In this document: positions 26,011 to 36,276 of the stretch, piece after piece
Layout of the letters: each line of letters starts with the position of its first letter
Position numbering within the stretch: position 1 is the stretch's first letter
Source of the DNA: Bolinopsis microptera
Lineage: Eukaryota > Ctenophora > Tentaculata > Lobata > Bolinopsidae
Assembly: GCF_026151205.1 (NCBI RefSeq)
Contig: NC_087073.1
Span: 5,477,001 to 5,541,000, forward strand
Direction: 5' to 3'
Length of the DNA: 64,000 nucleotides
Position numbers and translations under genes: made by a program
Notes under the pieces: model-generated
What the model was told of the DNA's origin: nothing
The model's input: the letters and a program-made list of their open reading frames with translations, nothing else
Databases searched by the model: none

Positions 26011-28718
26011 CTACTGATTCAACCAGGGGTGGGAGTCAATTATTTCCTTGCTCCTTTCCCCGTAATCATAACTCAGTTCAGTTTCTGGTTCAATATCCAC
26101 CTTGGCTACAAGTATCAGAACTGGTCTGTTGTTGATGTTGATGAGTTTGCTCTCGACGTTCCCGTTCTTGGAGTGGTTTAAGAGTCGGCCGTAGCTGCCG
26201 TCCTCAGCTGTACCGTCCACACTAAAAACAAAGCATTTTAAAACTAGATCCAATACCGAGATTCAAATCAATAGCAAAAGAATCAAGGTTCATGTACAAT
26301 TTTGACAGGTCATAATAATACTGGACCGCAATTAAAAAATCCTGCTCGGTCCCATTTTCCAACCGGACCATTGCCCAGAACTCACCAGTACTTCTTGTTC
26401 TTGAAGACGAAGTAGTACATGTAACACCCGTACTTCTCTGGTTCCTGGATATACTCCGCCTCCCTGCGTTTAGCTTCATCGTACGATATCAGAGTACCGG
26501 AGTACTCCACTATGAACTCCTTTCTGGCAAAGTGCCGTGTTGAGAACACTCCTCTTCCCTTGTCTTCTATCACCCGGATCTGGAGGGGTACCCGTTAGAA
26601 ACTTGTCAGAAACTTGTCGATAACATGCCAAAACAGGGGGAAAATAACTGGCGTAAATACAAATGAGCCAGATTATAAATTTTGTTAACATATCAGTAAA
26701 AAAAGCATTGATAAAGGCATATTTAAACCTCTAGCCCGTCAGTGGATTTGCTGAGGATCTTATCTTTTAACTGTTCGTACTCTAGGTCCTTTATCTTGGA
26801 GAGCGGCTGTCTTTTACTTCTACGGACCGGGAAGTAATCTGTAAGCTTTTGACATCTGAAAATAATACATTGTTAAGAATTTCAGAATTTCACGGCAAAT
26901 TTTGTCCAAACAACATGTTAACATTTTTTAAATTGAGGATTGCAACTTCTACAACAATGTTTATGCACGCTGAGACAGACGTAACTTATAGTTATGGTGC
27001 CAGCGAATCGTTATAAAAACACACCTATCCAAATCTTCAGAATTATCAACAACTCTAATTTCCTGTCTCTGTCGCTTTGGAAGTGGCTTGGTTGGTTCAC
27101 AGCACGACATCCGAGCGGTGCCTGTTCGAGTTGAGGAGGGAGTTTTGTCCAGTAAATGATACTTGAGAATGTCTCCAAAGAAACTCATGTACCCCTGTTG
27201 AGTTGCTGTCTGGTTTATAAGATGTCGAGACATTACTACAGGGTAAGTCATACTGTCGTCTGAATCCCAATCGATCTCTCCAAGTTTTGGCCCTTTGACC
27301 GGAGGAATGTCGGTCGCAGGCAACAAGGAATCCAAAACTGGGGAAGAAGGAGTCACTTTGTAGGGTGACTGGGGATCACAAATGTGGGACAGTGACTCAC
27401 TGGGTGAGGTGCTATTGCTTGATTGTATATCGCTTCTAGATGTTAAGGAGTTCGGACCTGCATTAGACATCAAATCTGGACAAGTGTCAACTTTTGTTTT
27501 ATTTAAGGCTTGCTGATCTTCTTCTTTGACACTTGGAAGGATTTTGAGACTAAATTCTGAGAGTTCAGCATTCTTGTTACTAAGAGAGTAGCCGTTACAA
27601 GCCTTTTTCTGTATCATCGCGTAGTTATGGTCAAGGTCTACAATAGATTGGTCAGTATCTAATATAGAGTTTCCGGTAAAGCTTTCAGTAGATTGTTCAC
27701 TAGGCTCTTCCTTGATATCTGACAAAATAAGTTCTGGTATTATTTTTAATCGCATCAGTTCCTGCAGCTTCTCTTCTGATACTGGGGTGACAGATGGAGG
27801 CTGATATTCAGGGACTGTATGAGGCTGACACAGCTGAGGGCGCGTAGGAGGTCTGGTCCAATCAACAGGACAGTCTATCTGTGTTGTTGATGGATATAGA
27901 GGTTCTACACGGTGTCCGTCCGGTTGAGCACCTATTTGGTGAACTCTAGTGTGCTGAACATTGAGCTTGTTCGAATGGGTATTGGCAAGGTGTTTCTGAC
28001 TAGGAAAACCAGTATTGTAGTATCGTACAGGGCAAACAGGTACTAATATTCCTTCAGTTTGTGAGCTCTGAGTATTCCTTTTTGGTAAAGGGCTGGTTTG
28101 TGGAAACATAAAACAGGGGGCAGAAGTCTGCGTGGATTGTGATTCAGTGGAGCACATTGTCTGGGTTGAAATGGCTGCACATGGAGTTCTGAGGGGTTTA
28201 CCTGTTTGGATTTGCTGGGTGTTTAATAGAGGGATGTCTAGGTGACACAATCTGTTCGTGCCACCAAGGTTGTTCTTGAGATGACTTAAATTTACGTTTT
28301 GAGGGCTGTTATTTGCTGAAAATTGGCCGACTCGAAGGCTGAGCTGAGGAACATGCAGACATTTTCTAGTTTTAGAATAGTTGACATTGAGCTTGGGTTG
28401 TTTGACTGGTCTAGTAGTTTTATTGCTGAAGTTGTTTTCGGCATGGTTCGATAAGTGATAGCCACTGTGGTTTTGTCCAATTTGTCTTCTCATTAAAACG
28501 TATCTCAATCCAGGATGCCTCAACTCAGGAGGTGTTAACTCGGGGGGATTTCTCAACTCTGAGAGAACTCTTTGGTCTTGATATGGTCCAGCAAGAGATG
28601 GCATGGAGGTTCCACTGGCACGACTAGAACGTACAAGATAGGGCAGATGGTTTGATATTGCAGACCGCTGGTTTCTGTAAATCTCAGTCAAGGAAATGGC
28701 TGTTTCACTAGTCATCAT
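26011..28718 (-). CDS. KMT5A: Histone H4-K20 monomethyltransferase (PR-Set7/SETD8)
   Basis: Four exons (27025-28718, 26729-26855, 26386-26579, 26011-26221) sum to 2226 nt, 741 aa. The last 180 residues are a SET domain close to KMT5A: EDKGRGVFSTRHF, VEYSGTLI, EKYGCYMYYF, GRLLNHSKNGN (cofactor/knot residues), ELSYDYGERS and HPWLNQ at the end. Just before it, KLTDYFPVRRSKRQ matches the PIP-degron of human KMT5A (LTDFYPVRR), keeping the TD pair and basic +4 residue that direct CRL4-Cdt2 destruction in S phase. The first exon encodes an unusually long, disordered Ser/Pro/Gln-rich N-terminus, about twice the usual length. It carries a motif (VPEYQPPSVTPVSEEKLQEL, then IKEEP) that recurs in the zinc-finger gene at 36277. 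The ATG directly follows a CTCTTCAG acceptor-like site. Confidence 0.95.
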
Positions 28719-29426
28719 CTGAAGAGTTTGTGAGCATATGACACAATAGAGTTACACTTAACATCATATCTAAACTTAACCAAAACTCGAAACCTCATCA
28801 CTTAATTTAAAGGAAATGAAAAATTACACCACACAGAAAACAGTGAATTCGACGGGAAAAAAAATTAAAAAAAACGAATAATTACAGAAATTCATTCCAG
28901 AAAGTGATGTGTTCGGAAAGGACCCAGATCGGAATTTTATCCGAGAGAGTGATATGTCCTGATTAGCCCCAGATTATTTACCCTTTCTGTGTCAATAGGT
29001 CAAGCAATCTATTGTATGAAATCAGGCTAAATGGTCGGTCCAATTACCAAAACATCTGATCACCATTGAGGCCAATCAGCGCTAATTTGCTATCGATATC
29101 AGCCCACTTATGAAGATAGCTTATGTAAGAAAAACAAACAAAGACTAATACCAAACAAGTCACTAAAAATCAGGATCTTTCTAGCATGCATTCCCAACTT
29201 CATCAAAGGTATTGGTACATTCACACACAACTCGACAGAATAAACAAAGTAGCCAAAAGAGGAATTAGGGACGAGTAGTGAGGTAAGAACTAGGCCGGTA
29301 TTAAACATTATTGGTCGCGGTGACACACAACCCGGAGGGGGCCCTCATTGGAGCCGGAAACATAAACTAAATATAAACATCGAACAATTAAATAGTCAAT
29401 AATTTGATTAAAAAGATATATCCCGC
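28719..29426. other. Intergenic between the small basic gene and KMT5A
   Basis: About 700 bp of AT-rich DNA holding the KMT5A 5' region (pyrimidine tract and TTCAG abutting the ATG on the minus strand) and the 3' flank of the small basic gene. No coding exon was recognised; a short 5' non-coding exon could lie here. Confidence 0.5.
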
Positions 29427-31392
29427 TCAAGTTCCAAATTCAAACCTTTCTTCTGACTTCGGAGAGACTTTCACTTCCTTCTCCTTTTTGGTTCGAGCTG
29501 ATCTGGAGGTGGGCGCTGATTTGACGGGAGCTCGTTTGATCTTATCTGTAACCGGTCTTTTAGACTCTCTCTTTACTTCTACTTTAGGTTGAACTGTGGG
29601 AAGAAGTTTGGTAAAATGAGATATAACTGTAAAGCTGTAAAAGGCACGTACGGGTATCGGCCTTACAAAATGACAGGCCTCACAAAATGACAGCCCACAT
29701 AGACCATGCTGTAGCTTAGGTTCCCTATACATTGAACCCTATTCCTTTCACTGTATGAAAGAAAAAGCATTAATTAACACTTCCCAAGGAATGATAATGA
29801 CATAGAATCTATATTTCTTACATAAATATGGACGTTTTTGCTGTTCAGTCATTGCCCCGCCTAACTGTTACCCAGAATGGAGACCAAAGTTTAGAATTTA
29901 ACCCCAGAAAACCAGGTACTACCATGACTTATGTCAATCAAAGACTACTCTGGTCAAATAAAAAAACTGATTTAGTGACTTTGGTAGAAGAAATGACAAA
30001 AAAATGACCTAGCCTCACAAAATGACAGTGTTATGCCTCACAAAATGACAGTTTTATTTTATGATACAAAGATGGCATATTTATATTGGATGCCCCTTGC
30101 CTAATTATTGGTATTCTTAAACCCAGTAAGCTTATGATGAGCCTAAATGTGTTTGTTTGATCATCAATTTTGATCAAAATGCCTCACAAAATGACACCGA
30201 AAAGCCTTACAAAATGACAATGTTTCAGATTGAATTACTTTCATCATCTAAAATGGATCAGAAACAGTCAATATAATACAAGAAGGAGTTAAAAATAATC
30301 ATAATCTGACAGTTAACAATCAAGTAGCATTAAAAAAGTGCAGTTCTGATATCAAAACTTTGATTTCAAACTCTTTCATTTCAAACTCTGATTTCAAAAC
30401 TCAACGAAATAAAGCTTCTATTTTGTGAAAGCAGAGAGTAATAACAACTCCTAAAACATGTCAAACGTTATCTAAACACTGAAAAGTGATCTATCCAGTC
30501 ATAGAAAATATCAAATATAACCAAATACTGTGTTCAAGTATGAAAACAAAAAATGATTTTTACGCCTCACAAAATGACATTTTTAAAGTTTTTTCAAAGT
30601 ATAAAAAATGTTCCTTTTTTAATATATTCTGGTAAAAACAGAACTGGTATAATATAAACAACATATATATCTAAGAGTAAAACACGTGAAAGAATAATGA
30701 AACTTTTTCCCAAATCGGATTTAAAGTGATGCCGTTTTGGGTTGTCATTTTGTAAGGCACTATCTCACGCGAAATTGCCCAACTTTTTTTAATCATCCTT
30801 TTTCCTGTAAAAGCTATTCTAATCTTCAATCTATTATATTTATCTAACTGTCCTCGGTGAAATCAAATTTCTATAGGCTGCTGTTAAAAAATGACAGCCG
30901 TGACGAAATTGTCATTTTGTAAGGCATGTTTTTTTGGAAGATTTCAAAGATGACAATTTTTATCGCAAAATTTACGGTTTTTCAATCAAATCAACCCCCG
31001 GGAAGAAAAATATACCTGTTGAACTACCTATCTGGATAATAAAACATGAAAAAAACTCATTTTTGTGCATTTCAGAGCCATCTCCTTTTTCGTGTCATTT
31101 TGTAAGGCCGATACCCGTAAAAAGATTTTGAAATTATCTGAGGAGCACAAAATAACAAAAGTGTTCGAACCCTAAACTTACCACGGGGCGGTTTCTGATC
31201 TGATTCATGGGAAACTGGCTCAGTTTTTGTGTTCTTGTTAATTTGTGTGGGCTCCTCCTCTTTTACTATTGGCCTCTCTGCGTTGTCTAACTTTTTAGTG
31301 AGGCTTCTGCCATGTTTAGACTTCCTGACGAGTGAGTCTAATGTCTGTTGTTTCAGGGTATCTGGAGTCACGGGATCTTTGCTTATCACCAT
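29427..31392 (-). CDS. Small lysine-rich protein of unknown function
   Basis: Two exons, 31182-31392 and 29427-29593, join in phase to give 125 aa. The product is highly charged, rich in Lys, Glu, Pro, Ser and Thr, and has no predicted membrane segment or cysteine pattern. The N-terminal part (TLKQQTLDSLVRKSKHGRSL) could form a helix. The rest looks disordered with basic stretches (KRPVTDKIKRAPVK, SARTKKEKEVK) typical of nuclear or nucleic-acid-binding tails, and a sumoylation-like VKEE. I do not recognise the family. The gene is supported by good splice sites, an acceptor-like CATTTTAG one base before the ATG, and its position 272 bp after TRNT1 on the same strand. Its 1.6-kb intron is almost filled by a transposable element. 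Confidence 0.6.
29651..31117. mobile_element. TA-flanked element with repeated GCCTYACAAAATGACA motif
   Basis: Inverted ends (CGGGTATCGGCCTTACAAAA at 29651 and its exact complement ending at 31117) are each flanked by TA, as for Tc1/mariner-type insertion. Inside, the 16-bp word GCCTYACAAAATGACA occurs seven times in forward orientation (about 29659-30580) and three times inverted (about 30745-31110). The body is AT-rich without a transposase frame. It lies within the single intron of the small basic gene. Confidence 0.8.
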
Positions 31393-31663
31393 CCTAAAAT
31401 GAGGATTTTTGTGATGCAAATAGTTTATGATAAGAATACATCTATTCTCAATTCTGTATAAATTCAAGTAGAGATTTCAGAAATTTGATAATGTTAACGC
31501 AATTTACTCACAATGTTTCAAGTCAAGATAACTATTGTTCACGCAAAATAAAAACATCAAAATCGTAAACGAATGAAGAAAATGTGAACTTAGATATTGA
31601 AAACTGAATGAAATAAATTTACAAACCTAAAACAAGTCATCAAATAGAAACGATGATGAATCA

Positions 31664-33824
31664 TCATCTTTTTGATTTATTAAATTCCAGGGCAAGATAA
31701 GTTAAAATTTCATCTGCCGACAAGCTGTAATGACTTTCTTTCCACTTGTTTTTTCCTAAACTGACATACTTATGAACTAACGGACCCTTGGGTAAAGACA
31801 GATGTTTGATAACTAAGTCTCCACGCAATGGGTATTCTGGAACATTCCATTCGGATAACGTCTTCAACAAGTTGTCATCTGAGGAGCCTCGACTTAAACA
31901 AAGTTCCTTAAAGGCCATGTGAAACTTGTGCCGGCAATGTTTCGGAGTGTCCACCAGCAAATCCTTGAAATATTTCACTTCCGTTAATTTCCTGTGTTTG
32001 ATAACGAATTGTCCGATATACTCCTCATCTGAGGACATCTTCCAGGCCTTCCGAAGTTTGGAGAAGTCTTCAACTGATTTGAACGCATAGCTGAGTAGGG
32101 TAACTGATCTAATGTCGCTGATACTGGCTATTGAATGCTGAGAGCTTAAATCGTTTATATTGAATTTATCTGAGAGGTTTATCAAAGGAAACAGTTCTAG
32201 CGATTTCATTTTAATCAGAATTTCTTTGACATGGTTCCCAACAATCATTTTTTGCATTTCTAGCCAGATCCGCTCCCGAGATATTTGTTTGAGCCCAGCT
32301 TTATTGTGGTCGATAGCAGAAATTGTTGGAGCATCCCACTGATCGCCTTCCTTAGCAATACGTCCGTAAAATCTGAAGTATCTGTAGAGACAAGATGTTA
32401 TGTTTATCTAATTAATTATTTCTAAATTATATTATTATATCCTTTAAAGACATTTGCATTAGTTGAGTAGATGCCATGATAAACAAAGAAAACATGAAAG
32501 AAGATAGTAACCTTAGTATACGGAGATAGTCCTCTGCAATGCGTTCAACAGGATCACCAACGAACAATACCTATTAAAGACAATTTTTGTGAATAATTAA
32601 CATATTCTAAATTATTAGCATATTTGAAGACATTCTGGGTGTATTCGAAGTTATTTGCCGCGCTAGTTATGTTAACTGTAGGTGTAGACGTAACGTATAT
32701 AAGAGACTTCTTTGAAACAAACCTGCTTATTTTGTAAGTGAAGCTTTCCGTCAAAATAGTCATACAGTGTTCCATCAACATCTGCGCTCATAGCATTTAC
32801 TGAAAAAAGTCGTAAGTAATTTCACAGTTTGAAATAATAAGTAAAATTTTGATTCTTAAATCTGCTGACGAGATTCATGATAAAACCGGTCGGAGGTCCC
32901 ATCAAAATTGTGATTGGTAGTCGAAATGCGGTTTAAAAGACTCACTAGTAAGATCCCTGCGAGCGGCATCTAGCTGGAATTCAGTAGTGAACTCCACTTC
33001 AGCGTGTCTTCCGTCCGTGTCCGTGTCAACTCTGAGTGTCGTCACTTCGTAGGGCGTGTCATCAACCATCAGCGTTACTGTGCCGTGCTGTATTCCTGGA
33101 TATCGAACTTTCAAACTTGGGTAAATGACAAATGTGCAGGTTTCGCTTTAAATGCAGTTAATAAATTAATTCATGGATTATGAGGGTCAGGACGTAAATA
33201 TGATTGTTAAGATATGCTAGTTATGTTAAATACCTGTTAAGATATGCTAGATATGTTAAATACCTGTTAAGATATGCTTGATACCCTCGCTGGTGCAAAT
33301 ATCAACAATATCAGTAGGGGTAGCGCTGGTTGCCATATCAATATCTTTAGGAGATTTACCCTGCAGAACGTCTCTCACAGCCCCTCCTACCACCCTCAAC
33401 TCAAAACCTGCGGACCAGTTCGTGAAGCTGAGGTCTTAATTAGCACAGTGATGAAAGTGGTTTTATTTGCCCTAAGGTTCAATCCTAATCTACACCTGCT
33501 AGGTCTAGTTCTAACAGCCATTTAATAAGCTGGTCTATGATAACGTGATCAGTGATAGAAACCCTAGACCCACCCTAGATAGCTAGGTGTAGTGCCAGTT
33601 AACGATCAAGTGATACAATATCATACCGACATACCTTTTTTCTTGAAAATATCATAAATGTATCGAGTAGAGGGGTTAGCAACTTCCTCCCAGTGCTTGT
33701 ATTGACTGATGTTCGTCATGGTCCGCGACAGTTGAGACAGTCCCAGGGTCCGTAGAGGGTCCACCAAAATTGGAAATAAAAAACGATACACTGTAACTGA
33801 CGTATCATACAGCTGACAAAGCAT
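31664..33824 (-). CDS. TRNT1: CCA-adding tRNA nucleotidyltransferase
   Basis: Six exons (33635-33824, 33264-33407, 32946-33107, 32723-32799, 32512-32570, 31664-32381) sum to 1350 nt, 449 aa, the usual size. The enzyme adds and repairs the 3' CCA of cytosolic and mitochondrial tRNAs. Class II landmarks are present in order: GGAVRDVL, KDIDMAT with the two metal-binding aspartates, TDGRHAEVEF, AARRDLTINAM and EDYLRILRYFRFYGRIA. The C-terminal helical body includes ERIWLEMQKMIVGNHV. The N-terminal 35 residues are Arg/Leu/Ser/Thr-rich and could be a mitochondrial presequence; an internal Met (MTNIS) could start a cytosolic form, as in other animals. The exon 2 donor lies in a 30-bp tandem duplication. 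Exon 3 must start at 33107 to avoid a stop. Confidence 0.96.
33206..33277. repeat. 30-bp tandem duplication spanning the TRNT1 exon 2 donor
   Basis: Two full copies (33206-33235, 33236-33265) and a partial third (to 33277) of GTTAAGATATGCTAGATATG plus TTAAATACCT. On the coding strand each full unit recreates CTTAACAG|GTATTT, so the real donor has an identical decoy 30 bp downstream. Use of the decoy would add an in-frame TAA. Confidence 0.9.
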
Positions 33825-34198
33825 TGAGGTGAGAGGTTTAAATCAGGTTCATAAAACACATTTTTTGGGCATGCTTTTATAATTTTTGCACGAAAGGACG
33901 TAATCTTTGTTGTAACACGAGAAAGCCAGTGAAGCTATGTACTTTTTTGATAATACTTCAAAATTGTAAAAATATTAACATCACTCATCAATGAAGGGAA
34001 AATAAAAAACAGTTCTTGATGTTATTTCGCCGTGAGCTCGGCTGAATAACAGTTTTAACTTCAAAATCCACGTCACGAAACTTTTACTCAACCTCAATTA
34101 ACTTTTATATTACTATCCGATAATTTAATGCTTGAAGCGTAAATGTAACTTTAAACTCGAATCCACTCAATAAATTAACAAGACCCTCGCCCAACAGA

Positions 34199-35140
34199 TC
34201 AACTATCCCCAGCATCCTGGAGGTCACAGTTCGAAACTTCAATACTTCTGATCCTCAACATAGTGGTCTCAGACTCGTGGAAATGCATATGGTGCCAGGT
34301 CTTACCCCAAAAGAACTGACGAGTGTGATGTTTGCCAGAGTTGTAAACTCGAAGGTATGGGCCTCTTCCTCTTTCTATCACCATTGCCGTTACCTGGATA
34401 TAATTAGATTAGCGTCTAAATCGGGATGAGATTGACGTTAAAACTCAAATTATTATGAGAAATGATAATGAAAAAAAAAAGTAAGAAGTGACCATAATAA
34501 TTTACAAAAGTTTTATCATTGGCAAGCTCACCACTAACTTAATGTTGGTACTCACCGTAACAGTAGATGCCGGTAAAAGTGGTCTCCCTATAAGAGTATA
34601 ATTTAAAGATCCAACCAACAAGACTTTGTCAAGAGTTATCTTAGTTCCAGGCTCCAGATCCAGAGTGTCCACTTGTATGACGTCATTAACTGATACCTGA
34701 ACAAGAGCAGGGCGGTTAAACATATTATCTAATCTGGAGTAGACCACGACAATAATCATTAATCGAAGCAATCGCCGGTATAGTGAGCATTATGGCTTTT
34801 TAAAACTTCGAATATCTGTTAGTCAATAATCAGGGATGATAATCATAGTCAATTATACCTTAAACTGAACCCCTTTAACATGAACGACAGCGAATCTGTC
34901 CGCATCAGGTTGATCAATATTAGTCGAGACAGTCTCCAGTATATCACCAGATTCATTAAGGGATGTAATCGTGACTTCACTCGTTTCAAGAGGAGTAGTT
35001 GACATGTAAGATCGTGGGGTTGATAATGCTAAGCATCTTGGTGGGGTTATTGAGTTACATGACGTCACAAGTCTGTTTGATGACGTCACAACTCTGAGTG
35101 GGATGGCTGAGAGGAGTCTCCGGCACGAACTGAGTGACAT
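34199..35140 (-). CDS. MRPL21: Mitochondrial ribosomal protein bL21m
   Basis: Three exons (34859-35140, 34556-34696, 34199-34393) sum to 618 nt, 205 aa. The bL21 core is recognisable: RFAVVHVKGVQFKV, VNDVIQVDTLDLEPGTKITL, DKVLLVGS, YTLIGRPLLP and a C-terminal TMLRIRSIEV, matching human MRPL21 piece by piece. The N-terminal 60 residues are rich in Ser, Arg, Thr and Leu with few acids, a typical mitochondrial targeting sequence. The protein is a component of the mitochondrial large ribosomal subunit. The ATG lies four bases after CACCTTTTAG, a strong acceptor-like site. It is transcribed toward TRNT1, 375 bp away. Confidence 0.94.
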
Positions 35141-35317
35141 TGTCCTAAAAGGTGGAATGTGTGGTCAGAATTTGATTTTGGCACTATCTTAGCAGCCCGA
35201 TAACGATAGTGGATTTTTGGATACTGTCGTGAATTTATTAAAGGATAATCTCTAAAGATCAAGAACGAGCCTGACACTGAGTGAAGGGGAAAACGTGGGA
35301 ATAAGAAAATAATTATT

Positions 35318-35432
35318 GTGAAAACTTCTATGAGTTGTCTCAAAGGCACAGAAAAGGCAATTCCAAGTTTTTTTCCTTCCATGATTATTAATATTATATA
35401 ATATATTATGTACTCTTTCCTGTCTTTTTAAA
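35318..35432 (-). pseudogene. Fragment duplicated from the neighbouring zinc-finger gene
   Basis: About 115 bp (GAAAACTTCTATGAGTTGTC, then TCTCAAAGGCACA) closely resembles 36318-36408, the last finger and stop region of the C2H2 gene, but with indels and an AT-rich interruption. It cannot encode a finger. It shows that this gene family has duplicated locally and that one copy has decayed. Confidence 0.6.
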
Positions 35433-36276
35433 TCGGGAGGACGGTCTTCAGGAAATTAACTGCTCCAAATCAGCTGCTGATTTGAGGAGATTTGAGACAG
35501 CACACTTTGATAGGTATTAAAGTATTATTATGTACTAAACTGTACATTTTTTTAACCGTCAATACCCGACCTTTAGAGATAAGCCCGAAACGTGCATTTA
35601 GTTCAACTTTCATTCTCCATATTTTGTTCTTTCGCTCAGCGCTAATCTGGTCATGTAACACATTTTTTGTGACCCTTCCCAACTTGTGTAATATCGGGAT
35701 AGGAACATGTTATTTATTAGTCGCTTTTTTGTAATGTTTCTGGGGCAAAATTTGTAGAGTTCCCGTTTATTGCGACAAGGAAAAGGCTGTTATAGATGAA
35801 GAAAAATCATGAAGTGTATTCTCCAGCTGCTATAAAAATATGAAATAGTTTGACAAAGACTTGCAATCTTAGCAAACAGCATCCATTACACAGCAGAAAA
35901 ACAGGCTTGAAAGCGATCTACATAAAAAGACGACAAAGATAATATGTACGATAAAATGTAGGATAAAATGAAATTATGTAGGATGAAATATGTAGGATAA
36001 AATGAAATTGAGCGTCTTATTTGGGGCTAACAATAATTAAAGGCTACACCTGTGGTTATGATATATACCCCGAAGACCACTCGTCGTTAGCAATTGTTAC
36101 CCTTACAGGAAATGGCACATGTGTTACCTAAGAAACTGGTAAGCATAGCAAATTTTACTCCAGTTTTTCCACATTTCACACAATGCACGCTATCAAAGGG
36201 GCTATCACATAAGTCATCCTGGATAAGCTACTCAGATGAGAAATAAGAGATGAAATTGCAGCGATCATATTCTACC

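Noticed and set aside
35470..35682. 70-codon minus-strand frame
   Set aside because: Overlaps a decayed zinc-finger fragment neighbourhood and a palindromic patch; no domain and no splice support.
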